Source of the DNA: Verrucomicrobiia bacterium
GTDB lineage: Bacteria; Verrucomicrobiota; Verrucomicrobiia; Limisphaerales; Fontisphaeraceae
NCBI GenBank assembly: GCA_026414565.1
Contig: JAOAIT010000055.1
Span: 62,001-126,000, forward strand
Reading direction: 5' to 3'
Length of the DNA: 64,000 nt
Below the pieces are notes generated by a model. That model had not been told where the DNA came from, did not search any database, and was given only the letters and a program-made list of their open reading frames with translations. A program made the translations under genes and the position numbers. Of this stretch, positions 6,375-19,300 are shown in pieces (position 1 is the first letter of the stretch; every line of letters starts with the position of its first letter).

Positions 6375-8723
6375 ATGATATATCCCTCGAGGCTGATGAT
6401 GATGTTGGCGCTGGCGCTGCCGCTGGCGCGCGTGGACTTGAACGCCGCCAACCCCGGCGGCCCGTTGCAGCTCTGGTATGACAAACCGGCGGCGCGCTGG
6501 GTCGAGGCCCTGGCCATTGGCAACGGCAAAATCAGCGCCATGGTTTTTGGCGGGGTGGGCCAGGAGCGGCTGCAACTCAATGAAGGCACGCTCTGGGCCG
6601 GCGGGCCGTATGATCCGGTCAACCCCGAGGCCCGGGAGGCCCTGCCCGAGGTGCGACAACTCATCAACGAAGGCAAATATCGCGAGGCCGCCAAGCTCAT
6701 TGGCGCCAAGGTCATGGCCAAACCGTTGCGGCAGATGCCCTACCAGACGGTGGGCGATCTGCGCCTTGCCTTTGCGGGCAGCACCAATGCCGAGAATTAC
6801 CGGCGCACCTTGGATTTGGATACGGCCATCACCACGGTGAGCTACACCGCCGGCGGCGTGCGTTATCAGCGCGAAGCCTTTGCCAGCGCCCCCGATAACG
6901 TGATCGTATTGCGCCTGACGGCCGAGCCGCCCGCCCGGCTCGCCTTCACCGCCAGCATGCGGACTCCCATGGCCGCCACGGTGACCACCGAGGGCAACGA
7001 CACCCTCGTCATGCAGGGCATGGGCGGCACGGCCCAGGGCATCAAGGGCCAGATCCGTTATCAGGCCCTGGTCAAACTTCTGCCCGAAGGCGGCCAAATG
7101 ACGGCCGAGGGCGGCACAGTCACGGTGACCAATGCCCGCGCGGTCACCCTGCTCATCGCCGCGGCCACGAGTTACAAGCGCTTTGACGACGTCAGCGGCG
7201 ATCCGGAAGCGGCGGCCCGGGCCGCCATCGCCGCCGCCGGCAAGAAAACCTGGGCCCAATTGCGCGCCGCCCACCTGGCGGATTATCAGCCGCGCTTCCG
7301 GCGGGTGACGCTGGACTTGGGGCAGACGGAGGCCATGCAACTGCCCACCGACGAGCGCATCCGGCGTTTTGGGCAGGGGAATGATCCCCAACTGGCCGCC
7401 CTTTATTACCAGTTTGGGCGCTACCTGCTGCTCAGTTGTTCCCGGCCCGGCGGCCAGCCCGCCACGCTGCAGGGGTTGTGGAATGAAAGCATGAGTCCGC
7501 CGTGGGACAGCAAATACACCATCAACATCAACACGGAGATGAACTACTGGCCGGCGGAGTCCGGCAACCTGGCCGAATGTGTGGAGCCGCTCATCGCCAT
7601 GGTGGAGGAACTGACAATCACCGGGGCGCGGACGGCGCAGAAAATGTATGGCGCGCGCGGCTGGGTGGTGCATCACAACACGGATTTGTGGCGGGCCTCG
7701 GCGCCGATTGACGGCCCGCAATGGGGCATGTGGCCCTGCGGCGGCGCGTGGCTCTGCCTGCACCTGTGGGATCGCTACGAGTACAGCGGCGATCCGGCCG
7801 TGCTCCGGCGGATTTACCCCGTCCTCAAAGGGGCGGCGGAATTTTTCGTGGATACCCTGCAGGAAACCCCGGACAAAAAATGGCTGGTCACCAATCCCTC
7901 GCTTTCGCCGGAAAACGCGCATCCCTTCGGCACCTCGATCTGCGCCGGCCCCACGATGGACATGCAGATTTTGCGCGATCTCTTTGCCTGCACCATCAAG
8001 GCGGCCACGCTGCTGGGGGTGGACAAGGATTTTTGCCGCCAGCTTGCCGCCACGCGCGCCCGGCTGGCCCCCAACCAGATCGGCAGCGCGGGGCAGTTGC
8101 AGGAATGGCTGGAGGACTGGGACTTGAAGGCGCCGGAGCGACGCCATCGGCATGTCTCCCACTTGTATGGCTTGTATCCCGGGCGGGACATCCACCGGCG
8201 CGACACGCCCGCCCTGGCGGAGGCGGTGAAGAAATCGCTGGAGCTGCGCGGGGACAAGGCCACCGGCTGGGCCACGGCCTGGCGCATCTGCCTCTGGACC
8301 CACCTGGGCGACGGCGACCACGCCTACCAGATTTTGCAGCATCTCCTCAGCCCGGAGCTGACCTATCCCAACATGTTTGACGCGCATCCGCCCTTCCAGA
8401 TTGACGGCAATTTCGGCGGCGCGGCCGGCATTGCGGAAATGTTGCTGCAAAGCCGCGTGGGCACCGTAACCGAGCCGTTGCAAACCGCCGCCCGCCCGGA
8501 GATCGAGCTCCTGCCTGCCCTGCCCAAAGCCTGGCCCAATGGCCGCGTTACCGGCCTGCGGGCGCGCGGCGGGTTCGAGGTGGACATCACCTGGCGCGAG
8601 GGCCGGCTGGTGGAGGCGGTGGTGCGTGCGCCGCAGGGGGGCGCCGCCCAACTGCGGTATGGGACGGCAACGCGGGACATCAAGCTGGCACGCGGCGGGT
8701 CCTACAAGTGGAATGGCCGCTGA
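6375..8723 (+). CDS. GH95 family alpha-L-fucosidase / alpha-L-galactosidase, exported
   Basis: About 782 residues. Start is uncertain: ATG 6375 gives an n-region Arg before LMMMLALALPLA, while GAGG at 6389-6392 is well spaced for the ATG at 6402; both give a signal peptide. Whole-length GH95 features: GNGKISAMVFGG near the N-terminus, the NINTEMNYWPAE segment carrying the catalytic Asn pair, the general-acid Glu (about Glu513, SPENAH) and Asp in QIDGNFGG (about Asp677). GH95 enzymes invert alpha-1,2-L-fucose, and some members remove alpha-L-galactose from corn glucuronoarabinoxylan. The xylan-type neighbours make the latter plausible. It is the first gene of the plus-strand hemicellulase cluster and is divergent from arsM. 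Confidence 0.93.
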   Translation: MIYPSRLMMMLALALPLARVDLNAANPGGPLQLWYDKPAARWVEALAIGNGKISAMVFGGVGQERLQLNEGTLWAGGPYDPVNPEAREALPEVRQLINEGKYREAAKLIGAKVMAKPLRQMPYQTVGDLRLAFAGSTNAENYRRTLDLDTAITTVSYTAGGVRYQREAFASAPDNVIVLRLTAEPPARLAFTASMRTPMAATVTTEGNDTLVMQGMGGTAQGIKGQIRYQALVKLLPEGGQMTAEGGTVTVTNARAVTLLIAAATSYKRFDDVSGDPEAAARAAIAAAGKKTWAQLRAAHLADYQPRFRRVTLDLGQTEAMQLPTDERIRRFGQGNDPQLAALYYQFGRYLLLSCSRPGGQPATLQGLWNESMSPPWDSKYTININTEMNYWPAESGNLAECVEPLIAMVEELTITGARTAQKMYGARGWVVHHNTDLWRASAPIDGPQWGMWPCGGAWLCLHLWDRYEYSGDPAVLRRIYPVLKGAAEFFVDTLQETPDKKWLVTNPSLSPENAHPFGTSICAGPTMDMQILRDLFACTIKAATLLGVDKDFCRQLAATRARLAPNQIGSAGQLQEWLEDWDLKAPERRHRHVSHLYGLYPGRDIHRRDTPALAEAVKKSLELRGDKATGWATAWRICLWTHLGDGDHAYQILQHLLSPELTYPNMFDAHPPFQIDGNFGGAAGIAEMLLQSRVGTVTEPLQTAARPEIELLPALPKAWPNGRVTGLRARGGFEVDITWREGRLVEAVVRAPQGGAAQLRYGTATRDIKLARGGSYKWNGR

Positions 8724-8730
8724 GCGATAA

Positions 8731-9666
<936 letters not shown>

Positions 9667-9732
9667 CCGATGGGTTGAACCCAGCCGTCGAAATAAAACA
9701 TCCGACATCTGATGTCTTAAATGCTCCCATCC

Positions 9733-11097
9733 ATGAAACTCGCGCGACGCCTCCTCCTCGGCCTCGCCTTCGTGGGGCTGGCCATGCCGCCGGCGGGCCG
9801 GTTGCTGGCCGATTACCCGATCGTGTCGCATCGCTACCTGGCCGATCCCAGCTCGCTCGTGACCAAAGACCGGGTGTACATCTATTGCTCGAATGACGAT
9901 GAAAGCCCGGTCCAGGGCAGTTACAACATCCCCAACGTCATTTGCGTGTCCAGCAGCGACATGAAGAACTGGACCGATCACGGCTCGGTGTTCCGCGCCA
10001 GCGACAGCACCACGTGGGCCAAACGCACCTGGGCTCCGGCGGCGATCGAGCGCGACGGCAAGTTCTTCCTCTACTTCGGCAATGGCGGGGCGAACATCGG
10101 CGTGGCGGTGGGGGAGACCCCGATCGGCCCCTTCAAGGATCCGCTGGGCAAACCGCTGATCACTCACAACACCCCCGGCGTGCAGCCGGCCCGCAACATG
10201 TGGCTGTTTGATCCGGGCGCGTTCATTGACGACGACGGCCAGGCGTATTTGTACTTTGGCGGCAACGGCGACGACAACGTCCGCGTGGCCAAACTCAAGC
10301 CGGACATGATCACCCTGGACGGCGAGGTCATCAAAATGAACGCCACCAACTTTTTTGAGGCCGCCTGGGTGTTCAAACGCAACGGGGTCTATTACTTCAC
10401 CTATTCCACCACGCCCCGCGCGCAGATGCGGATTGATTACATGACCAGCAATCATCCCATCAACGGCTACACCTACCGCGGCGTGGTGGCCGACCAGCCG
10501 CCCATCAACAACAACAACAATCACGCCGCCCAATTCGAGTTCAAGGGCCGCTGGTATCATGTCTATCACAATCGCATCGTTGCCCGCCAGGCGGGCATCC
10601 CCACCGGTTTCCGCCGCAACCTGGCCATTGAGGAGTTTGGCTTCAATGACGATGGCAGCATCAAAAAGGTGGTCTATACCACCAACGGCGTGCAGCAAAT
10701 CGGGCGCGTGAATCCTTACGCCCGCGTGGAGGGCGAAACCTTCCATGCGCAGCACGGCGTGGAAACCGAGCCGGCCGGCGAGGGCGGCATGTGCCTGACC
10801 GACCTGCAGCACGGCGACTGGGTGCGCGTGGTGGGGGTGGACTTTGGCGCGCGCGGGGCGAAACAGTTCACTGCCCGCGTGGCCAGTGGCGAAGCGGGCG
10901 GGGCCATTGAACTGCGCCTCGGCGGCCCCGAAGGACAGCTTGTCGGAACCTGCAAGGTTGAAAACACCGGCGGCTGGCAGTCTTGGAAAACGGTGACGTG
11001 CGAGGTCAAAGGCGCCACCGGCGTGCATGATTTGTGCCTCAAATTCACCGGGGGCGACAAGGCGCTGCTGAATCTGGATTATTGGCAATTTGAGTAG
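9733..11097 (+). CDS. GH43 arabinofuranosidase/xylosidase with C-terminal CBM6
   Basis: 454 residues from ATG 9733 (MKLARRLLLG signal peptide); ATG 9721 adds four residues. Five-bladed GH43 propeller with the usual three acids: base Asp in LADPSS, pKa-modulating Asp in FDPGAFIDDDG and acid Glu in FFEAAW. The C-terminal third (from about residue 329, YARVEGETFHAQ to LNLDYWQFE) is a CBM6 beta-sandwich, which usually binds xylan. Relatives include arabinoxylan arabinofuranohydrolases and exo-xylosidases; precise specificity is not decidable by eye. Confidence 0.92.
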   Translation: MKLARRLLLGLAFVGLAMPPAGRLLADYPIVSHRYLADPSSLVTKDRVYIYCSNDDESPVQGSYNIPNVICVSSSDMKNWTDHGSVFRASDSTTWAKRTWAPAAIERDGKFFLYFGNGGANIGVAVGETPIGPFKDPLGKPLITHNTPGVQPARNMWLFDPGAFIDDDGQAYLYFGGNGDDNVRVAKLKPDMITLDGEVIKMNATNFFEAAWVFKRNGVYYFTYSTTPRAQMRIDYMTSNHPINGYTYRGVVADQPPINNNNNHAAQFEFKGRWYHVYHNRIVARQAGIPTGFRRNLAIEEFGFNDDGSIKKVVYTTNGVQQIGRVNPYARVEGETFHAQHGVETEPAGEGGMCLTDLQHGDWVRVVGVDFGARGAKQFTARVASGEAGGAIELRLGGPEGQLVGTCKVENTGGWQSWKTVTCEVKGATGVHDLCLKFTGGDKALLNLDYWQFE

Positions 11098-11137
11098 GGG
11101 ATTGGCCACGAGCCATCCCGCATGTCTTGAGACACTG

Positions 11138-13528
11138 ATGACACGAGGAATGCGCATGTTGTGGCTTGCGGTGCTGAGCACCGGCAGCCTGGTGCTGGAG
11201 GCTGCGGTGCCGCCGGCCACTCCTGCCACGCTGCCGCCGTTATCGGCCGTGCGCCTGCTGGACGGCCCGCTGGCCGGCGCCGTGCAGGTCAACCGGGCTT
11301 ATCTGCTGGCGTTGGAGCCGGATCGTTTGCTGGCCCCGATGCTGCGCGAGGCGGGCCTGCCGCCCCGCGCGCGCCCCTACGGCAACTGGGAAAGCGGCGG
11401 CCTGGACGGCCACACGGCGGGCCATTACCTCTCTGCGCTGGCCACCATGATCGCCGCCGGCGCCGACACCCCGGAAGGGGAGCTAAGTCGCCGCCTCGGA
11501 TACATGGTGGCGGAGATGGCCCGCTGCCAAGCGGCCGCAGGCAACGGATACGTGGGCGGCGTGCCGGGCAGCCGCGAGCTGTGGCAGGCCATTGGCGAGG
11601 GGCGGGTGGAGGTCATTCATAAGAAATGGGTGCCGTGGTACAACCTGCATAAAACCTACGCCGGCCTGCGCGATGCCTGGCTGCTGACGGGCAACGAGCA
11701 GGCCCGGGCCGTGCTCATCCGCCTGGGCGATTGGTGCGTGGAGTTGATCGGCAAACTCAGCGATGAGCAGATGCAACGCATGCTGGCCCAGGAACACGGC
11801 GGCATGAACGAGGTGCTGGCTGACCTGTATGTCATCACCGGGCAGGAGAAATACCTGCAGGCCGCGCAGCGTTTCTGTCATCGGGCGGTGCTCGAGCCGC
11901 TGAAACGGCAGGAAGACCGCCTGACCGGCCTGCATGCCAACACCCAGATTCCCAAGGTCATCGGCCTGGCCCGGCTGGCCATGATCACCGGGGATTCCTC
12001 GGCCGCCGCCGGCGCGCAGTTTTTCTTCGAGAACGTCACCCGCCGGCGCACGGTGGCTTTCGGCGGCAACAGCGTGTCCGAGCATTTCAATGACCCCCGC
12101 AACTTCAGCGGCATGCTTGAACACCGCGAAGGCCCGGAAACCTGCAACACCTACAACATGCTCCGGCTGGCGGAGCATTTGTTTGTCCTGCGCCCGGACG
12201 CGGCGCTCGCCGACTACTACGAGCGCGCGCTTTACAATCACCTCCTCGCCTCCATTCATCCCACCCAACCGGGCTATGTGTATTTCACCCCCATCCGCCC
12301 GCAACATTACCGGGTCTATTCGCAGCCGCATCAGTGCTTCTGGTGCTGTGTGGGCACGGGCATGGAAAACCCCGGCCGCTACGGCACGTTTATCTACGCG
12401 CAATCCACCAACGGCCTCTATGTCAATCTCTTCATCGCCTCCGAAGTGAGCGTGACCAACCTGGGTCTCACCCTCCGCCAGGGAACGGCTTTCCCTGACG
12501 AGCCGCGCACGCGGCTGCTGCTCAAGCTCAAGCAGCCGGCGGAATTCACCCTGTATCTGCGGCATCCCGCCTGGGTGGCGGACGGAGCGCTGGCGGTGCG
12601 GGTGAACGGCCAGCCGGTGAGCGTTGCCTCCCGGCCCTCGTCCTATGCCGCCCTGCGCCGCCAGTGGCGGGATGGGGATCGGGTGGAGGTGGAGCTGCCG
12701 ATGCGCACCACCGTGGAGCGGCTGCCGGATGGCTCGGATTGGGTGGCGTTGTTGCACGGCCCCATTGTCCTGGCCGCGCCTGCCGGCACCAACGATCTAC
12801 GCGGTCTTTACGCCAATGACAGCCGCATGGGCCACGTCGCCGGCGGGCCGCTCGTACCGCTGGACCGGGTGCCTGTCTTGCTCACCACGGCGGAGGAGCT
12901 GCCGCGGTTTGTGGCGCCTGACCCCGCCGCCGGCCCGCTGCGCTTCCGCCTGACCGGCGTGGTCGAGCCGCCCCAGCCCGAGGGCGTGCCCCTGCTGCCG
13001 TTTTTCCGGCTTCATGATCAGCGTTATCAAATGTATTGGCAACTGACCACCCGGGAAGCCCTCGCCGCCCGGTGGGAGAAACTTGCCGCCGAAGAACGCG
13101 CCAAAGCCCGCCGCGAGGCCAACACACTGGACTTTGTTGCCGTCGGTGAACAGCAATCCGAGGTGGAGCACGACTTCGCCGGGGAGCGCGTCGCCACCGG
13201 CCTGCATAACAATCGGCGGTGGCGGCACGGCGAATGGTTTCAATACTCGCTGGCCACCCGGGGCGAGAAGGCCGCGGAGCTGGCCGTCACCTATTGGGGC
13301 GGTGACCAGGGGCGCACTTTTGAGATTTTTGCCAACGGCGAGCGGCTGGCCACCGAGACTTTGAACAATTCCCGTCCGGGAGAATTTTTTGAAAAGCGCT
13401 ACCCGATTCCGCCGGCGGTGCTTGCCAGATCCGCCAATGGGCGGGTGCTCATCCGCTTTGCCGCCAAGCCCGGCGCGCTGGCGGGCGGGGTTTTTGATGT
13501 GCGCTTGATGAAACCTGAAAAACCGTAA
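11138..13528 (+). CDS. GH127 family beta-L-arabinofuranosidase-like, exported
   Basis: About 796 residues. The frame opens at 11090, overlapping the previous gene; ATGs at 11138, 11150 and 11156 all precede a signal peptide (LWLAVLSTGSLVLEA), and GAGG at 11145-11148 suits 11156. GH127 (old DUF1680) signatures are complete: VPWYNLHKTYAGL, GGNSVSEHF, GPETCNTYNMLRLAEHLF and FWCCVGTGMEN. The Glu-Cys of PETC and the double Cys of WCC match the zinc-binding Cys3-Glu site of characterised beta-L-arabinofuranosidases. A C-terminal beta-sandwich (from about residue 640) resembles domains often appended in this family. Expected to cut terminal beta-L-arabinofuranose or related furanosides. Confidence 0.92.
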   Translation: MTRGMRMLWLAVLSTGSLVLEAAVPPATPATLPPLSAVRLLDGPLAGAVQVNRAYLLALEPDRLLAPMLREAGLPPRARPYGNWESGGLDGHTAGHYLSALATMIAAGADTPEGELSRRLGYMVAEMARCQAAAGNGYVGGVPGSRELWQAIGEGRVEVIHKKWVPWYNLHKTYAGLRDAWLLTGNEQARAVLIRLGDWCVELIGKLSDEQMQRMLAQEHGGMNEVLADLYVITGQEKYLQAAQRFCHRAVLEPLKRQEDRLTGLHANTQIPKVIGLARLAMITGDSSAAAGAQFFFENVTRRRTVAFGGNSVSEHFNDPRNFSGMLEHREGPETCNTYNMLRLAEHLFVLRPDAALADYYERALYNHLLASIHPTQPGYVYFTPIRPQHYRVYSQPHQCFWCCVGTGMENPGRYGTFIYAQSTNGLYVNLFIASEVSVTNLGLTLRQGTAFPDEPRTRLLLKLKQPAEFTLYLRHPAWVADGALAVRVNGQPVSVASRPSSYAALRRQWRDGDRVEVELPMRTTVERLPDGSDWVALLHGPIVLAAPAGTNDLRGLYANDSRMGHVAGGPLVPLDRVPVLLTTAEELPRFVAPDPAAGPLRFRLTGVVEPPQPEGVPLLPFFRLHDQRYQMYWQLTTREALAARWEKLAAEERAKARREANTLDFVAVGEQQSEVEHDFAGERVATGLHNNRRWRHGEWFQYSLATRGEKAAELAVTYWGGDQGRTFEIFANGERLATETLNNSRPGEFFEKRYPIPPAVLARSANGRVLIRFAAKPGALAGGVFDVRLMKPEKP

Positions 13529-13610
13529 AACTAGAACCGTGGCGCAAGAGAACCGCTAAGACCCGTTTTGCCAGCCAACAATACTAAATAAACACCAGAA
13601 AATAAACCCG

Positions 13611-15194
13611 ATGAAACCCCCCCTGTATCTCGTGGCCCTGGCTGCCTGCTCCGCCCTCATGACCAGCCCGGCGGCGGAGTCACCCACGCAGGCGATGAAT
13701 CCCATCATCCATGCGGATGTGCCGGATATGTGCATGGTCCGGGTGGGCGACACTTATTACATGGCCAGCACCACCATGCACCTCAGTCCCGGCCTGCCCA
13801 TTATGAAATCCAGGGATTTGGTGAACTGGGAAATGGCCAGTTACGCCTACGAGACCCTGGCGGACAATGACGCGCTCAACCTGCAAAACGGGCGCAACGC
13901 CTATGGCGCCGGCTCGTGGGCGCCGAGTATTCGCCATCACAAGGGCCGGTTCTATGCCTCCACTTTTTCCAACACCTCCGGTCGCACCCATATTTACCAC
14001 ACCCTGGACCCGGATAAGGGGCCGTGGGAGGAGATTTCGTTTCGTCCCTCGTTGCATGATCACACGCTGTTTTTCGATGACGATGGGCGTACCTACATGA
14101 TTTACGGCGTGGGCAATCTGCGCCTGGTGGAACTGAAAGAGGACCTCACCGGCATCAAACCGGACGGCATCAACCAGGTCATCATCACCAATGCCATTGC
14201 GGTGGCGGGCGCCACCGCCGGCCTGGCCGGAGAAGGCTCGCAGCTCTGGAAAATCAACGGTAAATATTACCTGTTTAACATCATCTGGCCGCGCGGAGGG
14301 ATGCGCTCGGTCATCATCCATCGCGCCGATAAAATCACCGGCCCTTGGGAGGGGCGCCTTGCCTTGCAGGACAAGGGCGTGGCCCAAGGCGGCCTGATTG
14401 ATACGCCCAAAGGTGAGTGGTACGCCTACCTCTTCCGCGATTACGGCGCGGTGGGGCGCATCCCGTATCTCGTGCCCGTTAAATGGGTGGACGGCTGGCC
14501 GGTGTTGGGCGTGGATGGCAAAGTGCCGGATACCCTGCCCCTGCCGTCCAGCCGCGGCCTCATCCCGGGCATCGTGGCCTCCGACGAGTTTGACCGCAAG
14601 CCGGGGGATCGCCCGCTTCCCCTGGTCTGGCAGTGGAATCACAATCCCGACAACCGCTTCTGGTCCGTTACGGCGCGCCCGGGCTTTTTGCGGCTCACCA
14701 CCGGGCGGGTGGACCAGGACTTTCTCCAGGCCCGCAACAGTTTAACGCAACGCACCATCGGCCCGGAGTGCTCCGGGAGCGTGGCGGTGGACGTCTCCGG
14801 CATGAAGGACGGCGACTGTGCGGGGCTGGCGTTGTTGCAACGGAATTATGGTTTGGTGGCGGTGAAACAAGAGGGGGGCGCGCGCTCGATCGTGATGGTG
14901 AGTGTGCAGAATGGCCCGCCCACCGAGCAGGCGCGCGTGCCGTTGACGCAAGACACAGTGCATTTCAAGGCCGAGTGCGATTTTCGCAACATGCGGGACC
15001 GGGCCTGGTTTTATTATAGTCTGGACGGCAAATCCTGGACGCGCATTGGCAGCGAGCTGCGGATGACCTATACCTTGCCGCATTTCATGGGGTATCGCTT
15101 TGCCTTGTTCAATTACGCCACCAAGGAAACCGGTGGGCATGCCGATTTTGATTACTTCCGCATCCGCGATCGGATGACGGAACCGCGCCAGTAA
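13611..15194 (+). CDS. GH43 beta-xylosidase-like enzyme with GH43_C2 domain, exported
   Basis: 527 residues with leader MKPPLYLVALAACSALMTSPAAES. Propeller acids: base Asp in IHADVPD, modulating Asp in LHDHTLFFDDDGRTY and acid Glu in AGEGSQLWKI. From about residue 323 (DEFDRKPGDRPL) a concanavalin-like GH43_C2 domain follows, running to FDYFRIRD. This two-domain plan is typical of beta-xylosidase/alpha-L-arabinofuranosidase members that release xylose from xylo-oligosaccharides. It is only distantly similar to the upstream GH43, so the two are not a recent duplication. An 82-bp gap to GH127 shows no clear terminator. Confidence 0.93.
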   Translation: MKPPLYLVALAACSALMTSPAAESPTQAMNPIIHADVPDMCMVRVGDTYYMASTTMHLSPGLPIMKSRDLVNWEMASYAYETLADNDALNLQNGRNAYGAGSWAPSIRHHKGRFYASTFSNTSGRTHIYHTLDPDKGPWEEISFRPSLHDHTLFFDDDGRTYMIYGVGNLRLVELKEDLTGIKPDGINQVIITNAIAVAGATAGLAGEGSQLWKINGKYYLFNIIWPRGGMRSVIIHRADKITGPWEGRLALQDKGVAQGGLIDTPKGEWYAYLFRDYGAVGRIPYLVPVKWVDGWPVLGVDGKVPDTLPLPSSRGLIPGIVASDEFDRKPGDRPLPLVWQWNHNPDNRFWSVTARPGFLRLTTGRVDQDFLQARNSLTQRTIGPECSGSVAVDVSGMKDGDCAGLALLQRNYGLVAVKQEGGARSIVMVSVQNGPPTEQARVPLTQDTVHFKAECDFRNMRDRAWFYYSLDGKSWTRIGSELRMTYTLPHFMGYRFALFNYATKETGGHADFDYFRIRDRMTEPRQ

Positions 15195-15204
15195 CCACCC
15201 ATGA

Positions 15205-16167
<963 letters not shown>

Positions 16168-16322
16168 TCACCATGCGCTCCGCCCTGCTCAAGGCGTTTC
16201 CGGATCGTGTCTTCGCTGCCTGTGCGCGGCCAGCCGTTGCCCGCGGCATCATCGCCGGCACGCGCGCCGCTGAGACTTCTGACGGATCGTTGCATGCCAA
16301 ATCGCCCTAAAAACCCAAAACC

Positions 16323-19300
16323 ATGAAAACCCAACTCTCAACTCTGTTGTTGTCGGCTTTGCTCCTGGGCCAGTTTGGTCAGGCGCAAACCAATGCACCG
16401 GCGGACGATTGGAAACCCTCCGTGTTGAATCAACCGGGCAAACAATACCCGCAGGTTAATTCCGAGCGGCGCGTGCGGGTGCGGATCGTGGCCCCGCAGG
16501 CCCAAAACGTGGTCCTCGACTTTCTGGGCGGGACCAAATACCCGCTCACCAAGGGCGAGGACGGCGCCTGGACGGGCATGTCCAACCCCATGGACGAAGG
16601 CTTCCACTATTACCAACTGGTGATTGATGGGGCAGGGGTGCCTGATCCCGGCACGCTCTATTTCTACGGCGGCAGCCGGTGGGGCAGCGCCGTGGAGGTG
16701 CCGGCCCAGGACCAGGATTTTTACGCCCTGAAAAACGTCCCGCACGGCCAGCTTCGGCAGGTGTGGTTTTTCTCCAAAAATGCCAACGCCACCCTCCGTT
16801 GTTTCGTTTATACGCCGCCGGATTACGATCAGAACCCCACCAAACGCTATCCGGTGCTCTACTTGCAACATGGCGGGGGCGAGGATGAAACCGGCTGGGG
16901 CAGCCAGGGATTTACCGGCCGCATCATGGACAACCTGATTGCGGCAGGCAAGGCCCGGCCCTTCATCATCGTCATGGCCAACAGCTATGTGCCGGGCGCC
17001 TTTGGGCCGGGCCGCGGCCCCGCGCCAGGCGGCGCGCCACCGCCGGCGGGCGGCGGTGGTGTGCCGGGACCGGGTGGGCGAATGTTCAATTTCGGCCCCT
17101 TTGAACGGGTGTTGGTGGACGATTTAATCCCCTTTATTGACGCGCAATTTCGCACGCTTTCGGATCAACCCCACCGGGCCATGGCCGGCCTCTCGATGGG
17201 CGGCATGCAGACACGGGCCATCACGCTGGCGCACTTGGACAAGTTTTCTCACATTGGCGTGTTTAGCGGCGGCAGCATTTCCTTGAGCAACATCACCGAT
17301 CTGGCGGCCTTCAAGCAAAAGGTCAAGCTGGTGTTCATCAGTTATGGCAGCCGCGAAAACGGCGCCGCCACGGCCAAAGCCAACGTCGCAGCCCTGAAAC
17401 AGGCCGGCATCAACAGCGTTTATTATGAGTCGCCCAACACCGGCCACGAATGGCAGTCCTGGCGGCGCAGCCTCTACCAAATGGCGCCCCTGTTGTTTGA
17501 GGATTTACCCCTGCCTCCGGCCATCCCCATCCCCGCCGCCGCACCCGCAACCTCCGCGGCGCCAGCCCCGGCCGACGGCGCGAAAATCATCCGCATCAAG
17601 GCCGGCCAGGACACGCCGTTCAAGGACTCCGCCGGCAATGTGTGGGAGGCCGAGCGCGGCTTTGAGGGGGGCGCCACCGTGGGCCGCGATCCGGCCACCG
17701 CCATCGCCAACACCAAAGACCCGGGTCTCTACTTAACCGAGCATTATTCGATGGAGGCGTTTTCCATTCCCCTTCCCAACGGCCGGTACGTGTTGAAACT
17801 GCACTTTGCCGAAACTTTTGAAGGCATCACGGGGCCGGGTCAGCGCGTCTTTTCCTACAACGTGCATGGCCGCGAATTCAAGGACTTCGATATCTGGGTG
17901 AAAGCCGGGGGTCCCAACCGTGCTTATGTGGAAACGGTGCCGGTGGAAATCACCAACGGAACATTGCGGATCACTTTCACGCCCAAGGTGGAAAATCCCG
18001 AAATCAACGCGATTGAAATCATTCCCGAGGCGTTGGCGGGGGACAATCCTGCTGCGCCTGCAGCGGCGCCCGTGCCCGCTCCCGCCCCCGCACCAGCGCC
18101 CGCACCGGCGCCCGTCCCGCCGGCCGGCGCGGTTGCACCCCCAGGGCCGATGCCCGTGCTCCAGATTGATGCCGGCAAGGTGGTCGGCCGCGTCAGCCCG
18201 TTGCTATATGGTTTGATGACCGAGGAAATCAATTTTTCCTACGAAGGGGGGCTTTACGCCGAGCTGATCCGCAATCGTTCTTTCAAGGCGCACCCCAAAG
18301 ATCCGGTTTACTGGGAAGCCGTGGGCGAGGCCACCTTGGCCCTGGATCCCACGCAGCCGCTCAATGAGGCCTTGAATCTGAGCCTGAAGGTGGACGCTGC
18401 CCGGGCCTCGGCCGCCGCGCCGGCAGGCATTGCCAATGGCGGATATTGGGGCATCCCCGTGCGTCCCAATACCACTTACCGGGCCACCTTTTATGCGCGG
18501 GCTGAATCAGCCGCCGGGCCGCTGACGCTTGCCCTGGAGAGCCGGGATGGCCAGCAGGTGTTTGCCTCCGCTGTGGTGCCCCGAATTACTGGTCAGTGGC
18601 AGAAGTACCAGGTCCTGCTGAAAACGAAAAAAGTGCCGGTGTCCAAGGACAACCGTTTTGTGATCAAGACCACCCAGCCCGGCCTGATCTGGTTTCAACA
18701 TGTGTCGTTGTTTCCCCCCACCTACAACAACCGGCCCAATGGCACGCGACCGGACCTGATGCAGTTGCTGGCCGACTTGAAGCCCAAAACGCTGCGTTTT
18801 CCGGGCGGCAATTACCTCGAGGGCAGCAATCTGGCCGAGCGGTTTGACTGGAAAAAAACCATCGGCCCGGTGGAGCAGCGCCCGGGCCATCGCAGCCCGT
18901 GGGGCTATTGGTCCACCGACGGTTTCGGGCTGCTGGAGTTTTTGGAGTGGTGCGAGGATTTGAACATGGAGCCCATCATGGGTTTGTTCGCGGGTTACAC
19001 TTTGGATCGCAAATATATCGAGCCCGGCCCGGCCCTGGAGCCTTATGTGCAGGAGGCGCTGGAACAAATCGAATACGTCATTGGCGACACCACCACTCGC
19101 TGGGGCGCGCAACGGGCCCGCGACGGGCATCCCAAGCCCTTCAAGTTGAACTTTGTGGAGATCGGCAACGAGGACTGGTTTGACCGGAGCGGCAGCTATG
19201 ACGGCCGTTTTGCGCAGTTCTACGATGCCATCAAGGCGAAGTATCCCCACCTCAAAGTCATCTCCTCCATCGGTTACGAGCATCCCACCCAAATTGTCCG